Assembly (NCBI GenBank): GCA_021772915.1
Contig: JAJFLB010000008.1
Span: 59,902-123,901 of the forward strand
DNA length: 64,000 bases
Direction of reading: 5' to 3'
Source of the DNA: Gammaproteobacteria bacterium
GTDB taxonomy: Bacteria > Pseudomonadota > Gammaproteobacteria > Xanthomonadales > SZUA-36
The position numbers were made by a program, and so were the translations under genes. Shown piece by piece: positions 16,917-25,901 of this stretch. Numbering within the stretch: the first letter of the stretch is position 1; the number at the start of each line of letters is the position of its first letter. The notes below the pieces were generated by a model, which did no database searches, had not been told where the DNA came from, and saw only the letters and a list, made by a program, of their open reading frames with translations.

Positions 16917-17837
16917 TCAATCGGTGTGAAACTGCCGCAGAGTGGTTTCCAGGTAATCACAGAGCATTTTCAATGGGTCGAGCCTTGGTTTCACAGTAAT
17001 GCCAGTGAGGAAGTTTGAATACGGATTAAGGTCAAAGTAAATCCGCTGCCCCGTTCGGCTGCTATGCAGGAACTCAACACTACCCACCTCCACTCCAGCA
17101 GCCGATAAGATACGTCTTCCCTCTTCAAGAACCCTGTCATCAGGTTCGATCAGGGTGACGCTGCCCTCACGAATTCCACAACCGTCAGCCGGACAGTAGT
17201 TATGCGTATCTCCCAGCACAATCCTCAGACAGTAGACAAGATTACCGGCAATATATTCGAGCCGGAAGATACAACCGTCTACTGCCTGGTGAAACTCTTG
17301 AAGCAGGTAGTCGTCGAACTGCTTTACGCTTTGTTGGTGCACGGATCCAAGCCTGTTGAGCTGCAAGTGTTCAGAAACAAACTCGATCCCCTCGCCGCTC
17401 CCTCCAGCATCCGGTTTTAGCAATAAGGGAAATTGCATCTCCTGGGCCAAGTCTTGCAAGACGGCGGTACCATTGACTCTTTTGCTGCAGGGATAATGCA
17501 ATTCCAGGCCGCGGATCAGAACGCCTTGCTCCAGTTTGGATATCCCAATACTGTGTGCACGGGCGCCATTGATCACACGTAGACCTTTTTTCTCCCAGCT
17601 GCTTAGATCATGCAACAATTTGTGGTGCGCTGTCGGGTCTCGAGGCCCGGAGCCGCAGCTGACACGATTGAAAACGACACCCACATCACGAAAACTATCT
17701 TCACTCAAGGGTTCGTCAAAGCGCTGCGCCAGCAGATGGACGTTCCTGTGCTCCAATGCCTGTAATAATGGCTGATTCCAATCTGCTCGATCAAATATCA
17801 CACATAATTTGGATCGGTTTCTATGCACACCCGTCAT
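16917..17837 (-). CDS. ATP-grasp (RimK-like) ligase
   Basis: Cytoplasmic ATP-grasp enzyme that would join a carboxylate to an amine or thiol via an acyl phosphate. Visible parts: FPLLLKPDAGGSGEGI (nucleotide-binding lysine and glycine-rich loop, about residues 136-151), DDYLLQEF (adenine contact strand) and SVEFLHSSRTG plus IYFDLNPYSNF (metal-binding Glu/Asp/Asn strand). The N-terminal ~100 residues form the pre-grasp domain. Neither substrate nor product is apparent. It sits inside the propeller locus, divergent from the AraC regulator, and could modify a peptide or cofactor related to the secreted proteins (speculative). The first codons contain ATCGGTTTC followed by TATGCACA, resembling the operator-like motifs nearby. 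Confidence 0.82.
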   Translation of the reverse strand: MTGVHRNRSKLCVIFDRADWNQPLLQALEHRNVHLLAQRFDEPLSEDSFRDVGVVFNRVSCGSGPRDPTAHHKLLHDLSSWEKKGLRVINGARAHSIGISKLEQGVLIRGLELHYPCSKRVNGTAVLQDLAQEMQFPLLLKPDAGGSGEGIEFVSEHLQLNRLGSVHQQSVKQFDDYLLQEFHQAVDGCIFRLEYIAGNLVYCLRIVLGDTHNYCPADGCGIREGSVTLIEPDDRVLEEGRRILSAAGVEVGSVEFLHSSRTGQRIYFDLNPYSNFLTGITVKPRLDPLKMLCDYLETTLRQFHTD

Positions 17838-17950
17838 TTCCCTGTTGCTGAAATACGGTCATAATGCCTACTTAAACATTCATGCTCTAGCAAAAAACCG
17901 CTTCATTGCACGCATCCGACTCGCAATTTGTGTGTTTGATAAATAAAAAG

Positions 17951-17962
17951 ATCGGTTTTGTA
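17951..17962. promoter_or_regulatory. Operator-like half-site upstream of the AraC gene
   Basis: ATCGGTTTTGTA, one mismatch from the ATCGGTTTCGT motif of the duplicated divergent promoters, 70 bp upstream of the AraC-type gene. A second ATCGGTTTC lies at 17813-17821. This is compatible with autoregulation; no footprint data exist here. Confidence 0.4.
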
Positions 17963-18032
17963 CAATCATAAGTGATCGCATTGTGGCGTTATACTGTTTC
18001 GCGCAAGCTGGCGTGACCGGCGTTATGGGCAA

Positions 18033-18917
18033 GTGATAAGGCAAACGCAACGAATCAGCACTTTGAGTAATAACTTACACAGCAAATCGAGCAATCAAAA
18101 CCGTGACCCTGCAAGTTGTGGTTGTCCTGCCTCGCATGGGATGACACTGGAATACCATGATTGGGGCAGCGTCCGCTTGCTCGAAACAAGTCATGAACCC
18201 GCCCAGCAAATCAGCTGGCATCAACATGAGCACGCTTGCATCACCTATGTATATTCAGGTGGCTACCATGAATCATACCGTCGCCGCGATGTGGACTGCA
18301 CCAATCACGGCCTGTTGCTCAAACCTGCGGGAATTGAACACAAAGACAGCTATAGCCCCAAGGGCGCGTCTTCGGTAGTCATGATTCTTGATCGCGATGA
18401 AAACAATGACTTGCTGGAGTTCATCCGCGATGTCAGTTACCTGGATCACGCCGAGGCTGGCTCGTTGGGTGTGCGGCTATTACAGGAATTGAGACACCCT
18501 GATGAGTGCACTGCCCTGGTGGTCGATGGCTTACTGCGTTCGATTATTGCCATGGCGCACCGATTGGGTTCAGTCGATGACAGGTCAACACAGCTACCCT
18601 GGCTGGACCGGGTGCGTGATAAATTACATACGAGCCACAGCCATCAAATTTGTCTGCAACAAATTGCCAGGCAAGAAGGTGTTCACCCTGACCATTTAAC
18701 CCGTGCGTTTAAACGCTCCTATGGTTTGTTACCCGGTGAGTATGTACGTCAAATGCGCCTGGAAGCCGTGCGCCACACATTAGCCAAAAGCCAGGAATCA
18801 TTGAGCTCCATTGCCCTGGAGTGTGGCTATGCCGACCAGAGCCATATGACTCGGGCATTTCACCGTCAATATGGCGAACCACCCGGGCGTTACCGAAAAC
18901 GCATCCAAAATAACTGA
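18033..18917 (+). CDS. AraC-family transcriptional regulator
   Basis: A 294-residue activator-type regulator. The N-terminal half is cupin-like (ISWHQHEHACITYVYSGGYH, residues ~58-77, then LLKPAGIEHKDSY). The C-terminal ~100 residues contain two AraC HTH motifs (QICLQQIARQEGVHPDHLTR and LSSIALECGYADQSHMTRAF, then HRQYGEPPGRYRK). The ligand is unknown. It is central in the propeller locus, divergent from the ATP-grasp gene and convergent with the 18924 gene only 6 bp away. The similar GAAACCGA motifs at both divergent propeller promoters and upstream of this gene make it the natural candidate for coordinating the locus. The start used is GTG; an ATG at residue 37 would delete part of the N-terminal extension. 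Confidence 0.88.
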   Translation: MIRQTQRISTLSNNLHSKSSNQNRDPASCGCPASHGMTLEYHDWGSVRLLETSHEPAQQISWHQHEHACITYVYSGGYHESYRRRDVDCTNHGLLLKPAGIEHKDSYSPKGASSVVMILDRDENNDLLEFIRDVSYLDHAEAGSLGVRLLQELRHPDECTALVVDGLLRSIIAMAHRLGSVDDRSTQLPWLDRVRDKLHTSHSHQICLQQIARQEGVHPDHLTRAFKRSYGLLPGEYVRQMRLEAVRHTLAKSQESLSSIALECGYADQSHMTRAFHRQYGEPPGRYRKRIQNN

Positions 18918-18923
18918 CGAACT

Positions 18924-20216
18924 CTAGAGACCGCTGAGAGACTCGCACATCTGAGCGGGTGTAATCCGGGAGATTGCGATCTGATTGGAGCGTTCATCTG
19001 TGTCAAATGTGTACTGGAGCAGCCCTTCTGTACAGCTGCTGAAGGCGATGTTCATGGTGCCAACGACCTCGGAAGTGGTTGCAGTCGGGTCGTCAAAAAT
19101 TCCGCCGCTGTTTAAGAATATGGTTAGTTCGGCCGTTGCACCATCAATCTCCCCGAGTGCTGTAAACCAGCGGTGTTGTTTGGAGCCAAAGCCGTCAGTT
19201 TCATCGGCCGCCGGGGCACTTACGTCATAGGTAAACCAGGCTACGGCTATTACGGGAGGTTCTGAGGTGGAAACCACATCAATAAAAAAACCCTGGCCGA
19301 GGGTGTCGTGATTGGCCCAGGAGCCGGTCAGCCCGGCATTGATCACGAAGGTCTGGCTATTTGGCCGCAGATCGATCCGGCGAATTGCGAGTGTGGGGGC
19401 GGTGAAATTTGAAGTTCCGGCGAGATACAGAAATCGGCCATCCGGTGAGACCCCGATACCATTGGGCCTGGAGATGGTTGCCTGATCGACCGGGCCATCG
19501 GTAAGTCCATCAACCCCGGTTCCGGCAACCACCGAAACAACGCCACCAGTATCCACACCATAGACGGTGTGAGCATTGCGGCCTGTAATGTAATAGGTAT
19601 CGTTGGCAAATTCGATATGGCTGTTGCCGGTTCCGGGGTTAGTAGCAAACACAGTAACCACGCCACTCGAGTCCACCCGCAAAAGGTTCGTGTTACGGTG
19701 ATTGACCACGTACAAGGCACCATCATGACCCGGCGTGATGCCGTTGGGACAGTTGAATAAAGGGCTCGAAGCTACGGTCTTAAAAACCCCATTGCTTTGC
19801 AATTGCAGGATGCGATTCTGATTACAAGCGGCGACAAAGATGGTGTCATTGGCATCTACTACGACACCGACCGGGCCATCAGTAACACCTAGCCGGGTCA
19901 CCCTGCCGTCCGGGGCGATTGAGTTCACCGCGTCACCGGCAAAACTGGCCTGGATCAGGTTTCCGAGCGAATCAAAATCGACGCCCGCCGGTGCAAAGGG
20001 CAAGCCGGATGCAAATACAGAGGACCGGCCATCGGGGGTGATACGGACCACCGTCGTGCCATCGGACCGGTTCGGGTTACCAAAGTCTGCCACGTAGACA
20101 TCGCCGTTGGCGGCCACTGTCACATCCCCATTGGCACGGACATGGGCCAGGGTCGTTACCTCCTGACCGGTGACCGTTTGGGAGATTAAAATTAACACCA
20201 GGAACAATCGAACCAT
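18924..20216 (-). CDS. Secreted NHL propeller with the shared C-terminal domain
   Basis: Exported protein of 430 residues. Signal peptide to TVTGQ. NHL-like repeats span about residues 20-285 (GDVTVAANGDVYVADFG, GVVVDANDTIFVAACN, NCPNGITPGHDGALYVV, SRPNGIGVSPDGRFLYLA). The shared domain covers 293-428 (NAGL..SW...GQGFFIDV...AWFTYDV...HRWFTALGEI...SGGIFDD...SSCTEG), the most divergent of the four copies. It is essentially the 13286 protein without its metallo-beta-lactamase part. A 48-base upstream block matches the one before the 13286 gene, so the two genes and their promoters probably arose by duplication. Convergent with the AraC gene, with only 6 bp between. Confidence 0.87.
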   Translation of the reverse strand: MVRLFLVLILISQTVTGQEVTTLAHVRANGDVTVAANGDVYVADFGNPNRSDGTTVVRITPDGRSSVFASGLPFAPAGVDFDSLGNLIQASFAGDAVNSIAPDGRVTRLGVTDGPVGVVVDANDTIFVAACNQNRILQLQSNGVFKTVASSPLFNCPNGITPGHDGALYVVNHRNTNLLRVDSSGVVTVFATNPGTGNSHIEFANDTYYITGRNAHTVYGVDTGGVVSVVAGTGVDGLTDGPVDQATISRPNGIGVSPDGRFLYLAGTSNFTAPTLAIRRIDLRPNSQTFVINAGLTGSWANHDTLGQGFFIDVVSTSEPPVIAVAWFTYDVSAPAADETDGFGSKQHRWFTALGEIDGATAELTIFLNSGGIFDDPTATTSEVVGTMNIAFSSCTEGLLQYTFDTDERSNQIAISRITPAQMCESLSGL

Positions 20217-20270
20217 CAGGCATACTCCGCTTTCATATAGAAATTAACCATTTATAGTGAAAACGAAAAC

Positions 20271-20598
20271 TATCGTATTTCAGCTTTTGGGCCTAAATCT
20301 AGAACGAAACCGACGCAAACTGTTTTCGGCAATTTCATATACTCCGAGTGGGATGGCTTATGCCTTGCATAAAGAAACCCCACCTGAGTGAAAGAAATTT
20401 GCGTATGGACTTTCGTCGACCTGTTACGCTCGACAGGGACCCGCAGGCGGCCGTGAGAAACCAGAGGATTCAAGTACAAACCACCCCGATTTAGGAACGT
20501 GGAAGTCTGAAAATGGGTAGGTGGCCCTTGGCTTGGGCAGGGTTAAAAATCACACAACAGTATCGGTTTCATGATAACAAAGCGGTTATGCACAATAC
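20271..20598. promoter_or_regulatory. Second divergent promoter with duplicated blocks
   Basis: Carries AACGAAACCGAC (20303-20314) and ATCGGTTTCATG (20562-20573) in inverted orientation, the same layout as at 15.4 kb but with about 250 bp of extra sequence between the half-sites. The second block retains TTATGCACAATAC (20586-20598) at 24 bp, versus 25 bp in the other copy. The remaining parts of the 600-bp gap 20217-20815 hold no gene I can support. Confidence 0.58.
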
Positions 20599-20815
20599 AC
20601 CAGCCCTGATCTGGTGAACAATTGACGAACGAATCGGAACAATCTCTCGGAAATTGGAGTTTTTTCTGCGAGAATATTCCGAAAATGATCGGCGGTACCG
20701 CACAACCGCCTTGCTCCTGATTAGTAAGATGATGTGGGTCTGCACTGCCCGAATCATTGCAACTATTCTGAGGAATTCCACTCTGAGTTCAGATCAATAG
20801 ATGGATTAGGATGCG

Positions 20816-23221
20816 ATGGGGAAATGTAGAAAATTCTGTTTTTTTAAGCACTTGTTGGCCTTGCCTTTTCTTGGCATTCACTTGTCTTTACCGGCTGATG
20901 AATTACAGGATTTTGGCCAGGGCGTTGATGTATTTAACGGCACTAACCAGGCCCATGTTTTTCAGCAATGCAGTTGGGTGCCGCCCTCATTGGCGAACTA
21001 CCCTGGATATTATTCTTCCAGTTCTTTAGCTCAGACCCCCGCAACCCTGGCCCGCAGCTCATTTGCAAGAACGGTTGAATCGGTGCACAGGATTGTGACG
21101 CGCTTTCATGTGGTTCGGCGGAGTGACGGTAGCGGCGGTGTCGACGAAAATTTACTTTCCGCCATGATGCTTGATCTCAATTACGGTTATCGGGATACGC
21201 CATTCGTATTCGTTCGTGACCCTGAGCTAATTTATGTTGACAACGATGGGTTTTTCGCTGATTTCCCAACCTTCAGCAGTGCCTTCCCCATGCTCCGTGA
21301 CCATTTTGAACCCGGCGTTATGAACTGGTTTGTTACGCCAAAAATCAGGACCCAGATTGCCGGTACGTGGATCGGTCCCGCATCACCGGTACGTGGAATT
21401 TTGATGCGAAACGATACGATCGGGTCACCTTCATTCATGCGCTTGCCGGTGCATGAGATGGCACATATTTTTCAGGTACTCCATCCTTTTGAAACTGCTT
21501 TGGGAACTGAGTGCAGCAGCGGCTCCAACTGTGGGACTGCTGGCGACCTGGTGTGTGACACGCCGCCCTCACCGCCGTTGTTTCCGGGAAATACCACGGC
21601 AACGGGTGTCTACTACGGCGGCGGGACGGGGCCTTGTGTCGGAGACCCACCCTATGATCCGGATACGAGCGTATACATGCTGGGCAGCTGGCCAGCCGGT
21701 TCAATTCTCGCGGATCACTTTACCCAAGGCGAAATGGATCGGGCGGTCGATTTCCTGAGACCTGGTGTTGCACTGTCTGTTTTTGATCTTGTCGGGCCGG
21801 AAAGACCAGATATTCTGGCCGATTGTGATGCAAATGGTGTGGATGATATCAATGAAATTCTCATTGGTGCAAAGGCCGACATAAACAGGGATATGGAACC
21901 AGATGTGTGTCAGGTTTTTCCCAATCCGGGAGACCTGGTCGTTAGCGGTATGAACCCCGCCCCCAACAACCGGCTTCGTTACTATGATCGAGAAAGCGGC
22001 GCCTGGCGGGGCGACTTATGGAATGGGATGAATTTCGTTCATCAACTAAGACTGGGTCCCGATGGCCTGATTTACATACCGACGCTGACCATCATTCAGC
22101 GCGTTGATCCAGAAACCGGCCGGTCCGTTGACAACTTTATTGATGGGGTACTCGAAGGTGCTGGTACGTTTGTCGATCTGCTGTTCGAGCCTTCCGGTAA
22201 CCTCCTGGCGCTGGATAATGTGAATGCAAACGTGCGGCGTTATGACGGCAAGACCGGACAAGCTCTGGGTATTTTCTTTAACATTCAGGTTAGCGGTCGT
22301 TTCGCGCCCAAGTATATGGAGTATGGCCCTGACGGAAATATTTACATCGCCGGCAACGGCGCAGGTGGTAATGCGATTTATAGATTTAACGCCACCACCG
22401 GAGAAGCGCTGGGTGCGTTTGTAAGCGCAGGCAGTGGTGGTTTGCAAACCGGACAGGGACTGGTTTTTCACACTGACGGCTTTCTCTATGTTTCCAACGG
22501 TCTGGGAAACAATATTTTGCGCTACCACGCCGACACCGGCGCGTTTGACAGCGAATTTGTTCCAACCGCCGGCAATGGCGGGCTGCGTAATCCGCATAGC
22601 CTTCGTTTTGGCCCTGATGGTCACCTGTATGTCGCTTCCAGGTCCACCCATTCTGTTAAGCGCTATGACGGAACTTCGGGGGAGTTTCTGGGTGATTTTG
22701 TCGCACCAGGCAGTGGCGGCTCGCCCGGAACCGGACAATTGAATGAACCCGCAGGCCTGTTATTCATCAACAGGGAATCCTTCGTGATGAACGCCGGTCT
22801 GAACGATGCCTGGTTCAATATACTCACCGACGGACAGGGTTTCTTTATCACGGTATTTCCGAATCTTGGTATTGTGTCATTGGCATGGTTCACCTATGAC
22901 ACAAAATTACCGCCAGAGGGTGCAATTGCCAATTTAGGTGACATCGGCCATCGCTGGATAACGGCAGTGGGTACCATTGACGGCGACAGCTCTGTTATGG
23001 ATGTCACGATTACATCAGAAGGGCTATTCGATACGCCCACAACTATTGTGCGCGTCAGTGACGGCACCATTACACTGACCTTTAACGATTGTAAGTCCGG
23101 TACGGTTAAGTACAACATTCCCTCCATAAACAGGCAGGGATTAGTTCCTATACGGCGTGTCGCTGACGACAATATTGCATTGTGCGAGGCGTTTACCTCC
23201 CCGGAGGTATTGTCACGCTGA
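20816..23221 (+). CDS. Secreted pappalysin-like metalloprotease with propeller and shared domain
   Basis: An 801-residue exported mosaic. Residues 1-27 are a leader. Residues ~85-310 form an M43-like protease domain: HEMAHIFQVLH (213-223) and AGDLVCDTPPSP (242-253), with paired Cys as in pappalysins. The family motif is HExxHxxGxxH; here the Gly is replaced by Gln, and the Met-turn is not obvious, so activity is uncertain. DCDANGVDDINEILIG (336-351) and ADINRDMEPDVC look like Ca-binding dockerin/TSP3 loops. Residues ~370-650 are beta-propeller repeats (LRLGPDGLIYIP, EYGPDGNIYIAG, SLRFGPDGHLYVAS). Residues 658-794 are the shared domain, nearly identical in plan to the 13286 copy. It is divergent from the 18924 gene and followed by the FG-GAP protein. 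Confidence 0.85.
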   Translation: MGKCRKFCFFKHLLALPFLGIHLSLPADELQDFGQGVDVFNGTNQAHVFQQCSWVPPSLANYPGYYSSSSLAQTPATLARSSFARTVESVHRIVTRFHVVRRSDGSGGVDENLLSAMMLDLNYGYRDTPFVFVRDPELIYVDNDGFFADFPTFSSAFPMLRDHFEPGVMNWFVTPKIRTQIAGTWIGPASPVRGILMRNDTIGSPSFMRLPVHEMAHIFQVLHPFETALGTECSSGSNCGTAGDLVCDTPPSPPLFPGNTTATGVYYGGGTGPCVGDPPYDPDTSVYMLGSWPAGSILADHFTQGEMDRAVDFLRPGVALSVFDLVGPERPDILADCDANGVDDINEILIGAKADINRDMEPDVCQVFPNPGDLVVSGMNPAPNNRLRYYDRESGAWRGDLWNGMNFVHQLRLGPDGLIYIPTLTIIQRVDPETGRSVDNFIDGVLEGAGTFVDLLFEPSGNLLALDNVNANVRRYDGKTGQALGIFFNIQVSGRFAPKYMEYGPDGNIYIAGNGAGGNAIYRFNATTGEALGAFVSAGSGGLQTGQGLVFHTDGFLYVSNGLGNNILRYHADTGAFDSEFVPTAGNGGLRNPHSLRFGPDGHLYVASRSTHSVKRYDGTSGEFLGDFVAPGSGGSPGTGQLNEPAGLLFINRESFVMNAGLNDAWFNILTDGQGFFITVFPNLGIVSLAWFTYDTKLPPEGAIANLGDIGHRWITAVGTIDGDSSVMDVTITSEGLFDTPTTIVRVSDGTITLTFNDCKSGTVKYNIPSINRQGLVPIRRVADDNIALCEAFTSPEVLSR

Positions 23222-23760
23222 CGTCACCATCCTGATCAGAGGAAATTTCAAACACCAAGGTCTTATGGATTCGTATGAAGTCTGAATGCCGCTGATTGCC
23301 AGCAATTCTTCGATATCACGAAAGCTGAGTGTGAATCAGTGGTAGAGCCAAACGGCATGACTGATCACTTGAGACGGAAATCGATGTCGAGCATAGGGAT
23401 TGCTTGATTTACTCGCCCCATTGTTGTCCCGTCAAACACTTAATGTGACCATGCCAACCCGCGTGCTACCGCGAGACCAATCGCCGCTGGCTTCCTGCTC
23501 CATTTTGGTAACGGTATGGCGGTATGGTTGATCTCGTTCCGCATTCAAGGATTGGAGAAAAACCCACTGTATCCGGCCAATATTTGATTCTGAGCGCACA
23601 AAGCTGACCAGTTTGCGCGCCATTTCAATTGAACGATGGCTGTGAGTGTATATCGGGTACTTTGAGTTTTAGGTGAACATGGCGTTTGTCTTTCTTATGC
23701 TCTGAAAGTCTTCGTAGGCTTCTCTGGTCTATACAATCGAATAGGACAAATCGCAGGCCG
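23222..23760. other. Long gap without recognisable gene
   Basis: Between the protease and FG-GAP genes. Short open frames on both strands have no family features. No copy of the GAAACCGA motif, tRNA or clear terminator was seen; the gap may hold the promoter of the following gene. Confidence 0.5.
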
Positions 23761-25785
23761 ATGTTAATGAGAAACCTGATTCTTATCTCTTCAATTTCCT
23801 CCGGACGCGGCCTCCTGCTATTTCTGTGCATCTTGCTTGGTCATTCTGCTGCGAGCGCACAGCCATTCAATCGGATCGCCGCTACTGAGCTGACCGCTGA
23901 TAATTCGTTCAGCGCCGGGGCGAGTTTTGGTGATTTCAACAACGATGGGCTGGTGGATGTTTTTGTGGGCAAAGGAACCGCGGTTCCGGCGCTGTTTCTC
24001 AACACCGGTAACGCCATTTTCCAGCGCGTGAACACCGGTGATATTTCGCAGTTTGTTGCAAGCAACGGGTCCAGCGGCGCCTGGGCGGACTATGATAACG
24101 ATGGCGACCTGGATTTGTATGTCAGCAACAAGGGGATTCCTCCAAACAGCCCCGGCACCAATTTTCTGATGCGGAATTCTGGCCCACCCAACCATGTTCT
24201 GGAGCGCGTAACGGATCAGCCGGTGACTGACCCGGCGTTTACCAACCACAGCTACACCAGTAGTTGGGTGGATTACGACAACGATGGTGACCTCGACCTG
24301 CACGTGATCGAAAACGGTTACCGGCTGAACGACTTCTTTTTTGAAAATGACGGCAATGGCAACTTCCAGAATGTTATGACACCGTTCGTTGAACCCGGAA
24401 CCATGCCCGGCGCCGCCCAATCCAACTGGGTGGACTACGATAACGATGGTGACCAGGACCTGTTACTGACCATGAGCGGTCGCCCCCATGGTGGTGAGAA
24501 TAATCAGCTTTTCCAGAACATGCTCAGCGAATCGGGCAGCCTCGACTTCCTGCAGATTTTCAACAGCGGTCTGAATCATTTCGGCCTGGAATACTCCGCC
24601 AGTTGGGGCGACATCGACAACGACGGCGACCTCGATGCGCTGCTGGGTAATTTTGACGGACACAATCTGTTCTACCGGAATGATGGTGATAATGACTTCA
24701 CGCGGATCACCAACGACCCCGTAGCCCTGGACGACACATCTACGCAGGGCAGTGGCTGGGCTGATTATGACAATGATGGTGACCTGGATTTGTTCACGGT
24801 CACGTCAAACACTGCAACCAATGCACCGGGAGGAGCAGGCCGCTTATTCAGAAACGATGGCCCGCAAGGTTTCAGGTTAATGACCAATAACGAAATTGGC
24901 TTGCTTGCCAATCTTTCTGTGTTGGGAATGGGTGGCGCCTGGGCAGACGTGGATAATGACGGGGACATGGATCTGTTCGTGACCACCCTCAATAACGATT
25001 TACTATGGCGCAATGACCAGGCCAACGGCAATCACTGGTTAATGCTGAACCTGGAAGGCCGGGTCTCCAACCGATCGGCCATCGGGGCGCAGGTTTTTGT
25101 CACCGCCACAATCGATGGCGAATCCGTCACGCAGATGCGCCATGTCTCCGGCTCTCCAACGGGTGACCGCTCCCAGGCCGGCTTACGCGTCCACTTTGGA
25201 CTGGCGGATGCTGACGCAGTTGAAAGTCTGCGTATCAAGTGGCCTTCCGGTATTGATGAGGTCTACGAGGGTCTGAGCACTGACACGCTTTATCGGGTCG
25301 TAGAAACGAGCGGTGCGAGCGTGGACGGCGAATTCTCCCTCAACCCGGGCTTGAACGACGCCTGGTTTAACCCGGATACCGATGGGCAGGGCTTTTTTAT
25401 TAACGTTTTTCCCGATCTTAAGGTCGTATCACTGGCGTGGTTCACCTACGACACGAGTTTGCCGGATGCGAGTGCGACTTCGAATCTGGGTGATCCGGGC
25501 CATCGCTGGCTGACGGCTCTGGGTCCGATTACTGATAGCCGGGTGGTGATGAACATTGATATCGTCTCGGGCGGCATTTTTGATACCGGCACTCAAGTCC
25601 TGCACACTGATCCACCCGGTTCAGACGGGACTTTGACCCTGACGTTTGAGGATTGTAATTCAGGTATGGTTGAATACGATATTACCGCCATAAGCAAACA
25701 GGGAAAGGTGCCGATACAACGCGTCGCCAATGATAATATTGCCTTGTGTGAACAGTTGGCCGGGGTAGTAAAACCCGCGCAGTGA
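23761..25785 (+). CDS. Secreted FG-GAP/VCBS propeller with UnbV and shared C-terminal domain
   Basis: Exported, 674 residues from the chosen ATG. A leader ends at SAASAQ. Seven repeats of the type WADYDNDGDLDLYV (in the first ~410 residues) form a Ca-binding FG-GAP/VCBS propeller. The ASPIC/UnbV domain follows (GNHWLMLNLEGRVSNRSAIG ... VHFGLADADAVESLRIKWPSG, about 423-500). The last ~140 residues are the shared domain (NPGLNDAWFN...GQGFFINVFP...AWFTYDTSLP...HRWLTALGPI...DNIALCEQL). UnbV proteins are usually surface or binding proteins in aquatic bacteria. The shared domain here is grafted onto an unrelated propeller type, a sign that it travels as a module. ATG 23761 is used; a frame open to 23686 lacks a signal sequence at its start. 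Confidence 0.87.
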   Translation: MLMRNLILISSISSGRGLLLFLCILLGHSAASAQPFNRIAATELTADNSFSAGASFGDFNNDGLVDVFVGKGTAVPALFLNTGNAIFQRVNTGDISQFVASNGSSGAWADYDNDGDLDLYVSNKGIPPNSPGTNFLMRNSGPPNHVLERVTDQPVTDPAFTNHSYTSSWVDYDNDGDLDLHVIENGYRLNDFFFENDGNGNFQNVMTPFVEPGTMPGAAQSNWVDYDNDGDQDLLLTMSGRPHGGENNQLFQNMLSESGSLDFLQIFNSGLNHFGLEYSASWGDIDNDGDLDALLGNFDGHNLFYRNDGDNDFTRITNDPVALDDTSTQGSGWADYDNDGDLDLFTVTSNTATNAPGGAGRLFRNDGPQGFRLMTNNEIGLLANLSVLGMGGAWADVDNDGDMDLFVTTLNNDLLWRNDQANGNHWLMLNLEGRVSNRSAIGAQVFVTATIDGESVTQMRHVSGSPTGDRSQAGLRVHFGLADADAVESLRIKWPSGIDEVYEGLSTDTLYRVVETSGASVDGEFSLNPGLNDAWFNPDTDGQGFFINVFPDLKVVSLAWFTYDTSLPDASATSNLGDPGHRWLTALGPITDSRVVMNIDIVSGGIFDTGTQVLHTDPPGSDGTLTLTFEDCNSGMVEYDITAISKQGKVPIQRVANDNIALCEQLAGVVKPAQ

Positions 25786-25901
25786 TTAGCGATTGTTTTG
25801 ATTCCGGGAACACAGCACGCCAATACTCTAGCTGCAGTTAACCGTCTGGAAGATTTCGATTTGGCCAATTAGGTGTTAGTCCAGATCCAGGAGTAAGATC
25901 C

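Noticed and set aside
22046..22738. 230-codon open frame on the minus strand inside the pappalysin-like gene
   Set aside because: It is antisense to a well-supported propeller region with repeats; its translation has no family features or ribosome site.
23432..23623. 63-codon minus-strand open frame in the gap before the FG-GAP gene
   Set aside because: No ribosome site, signal or recognisable motif; length is compatible with chance.
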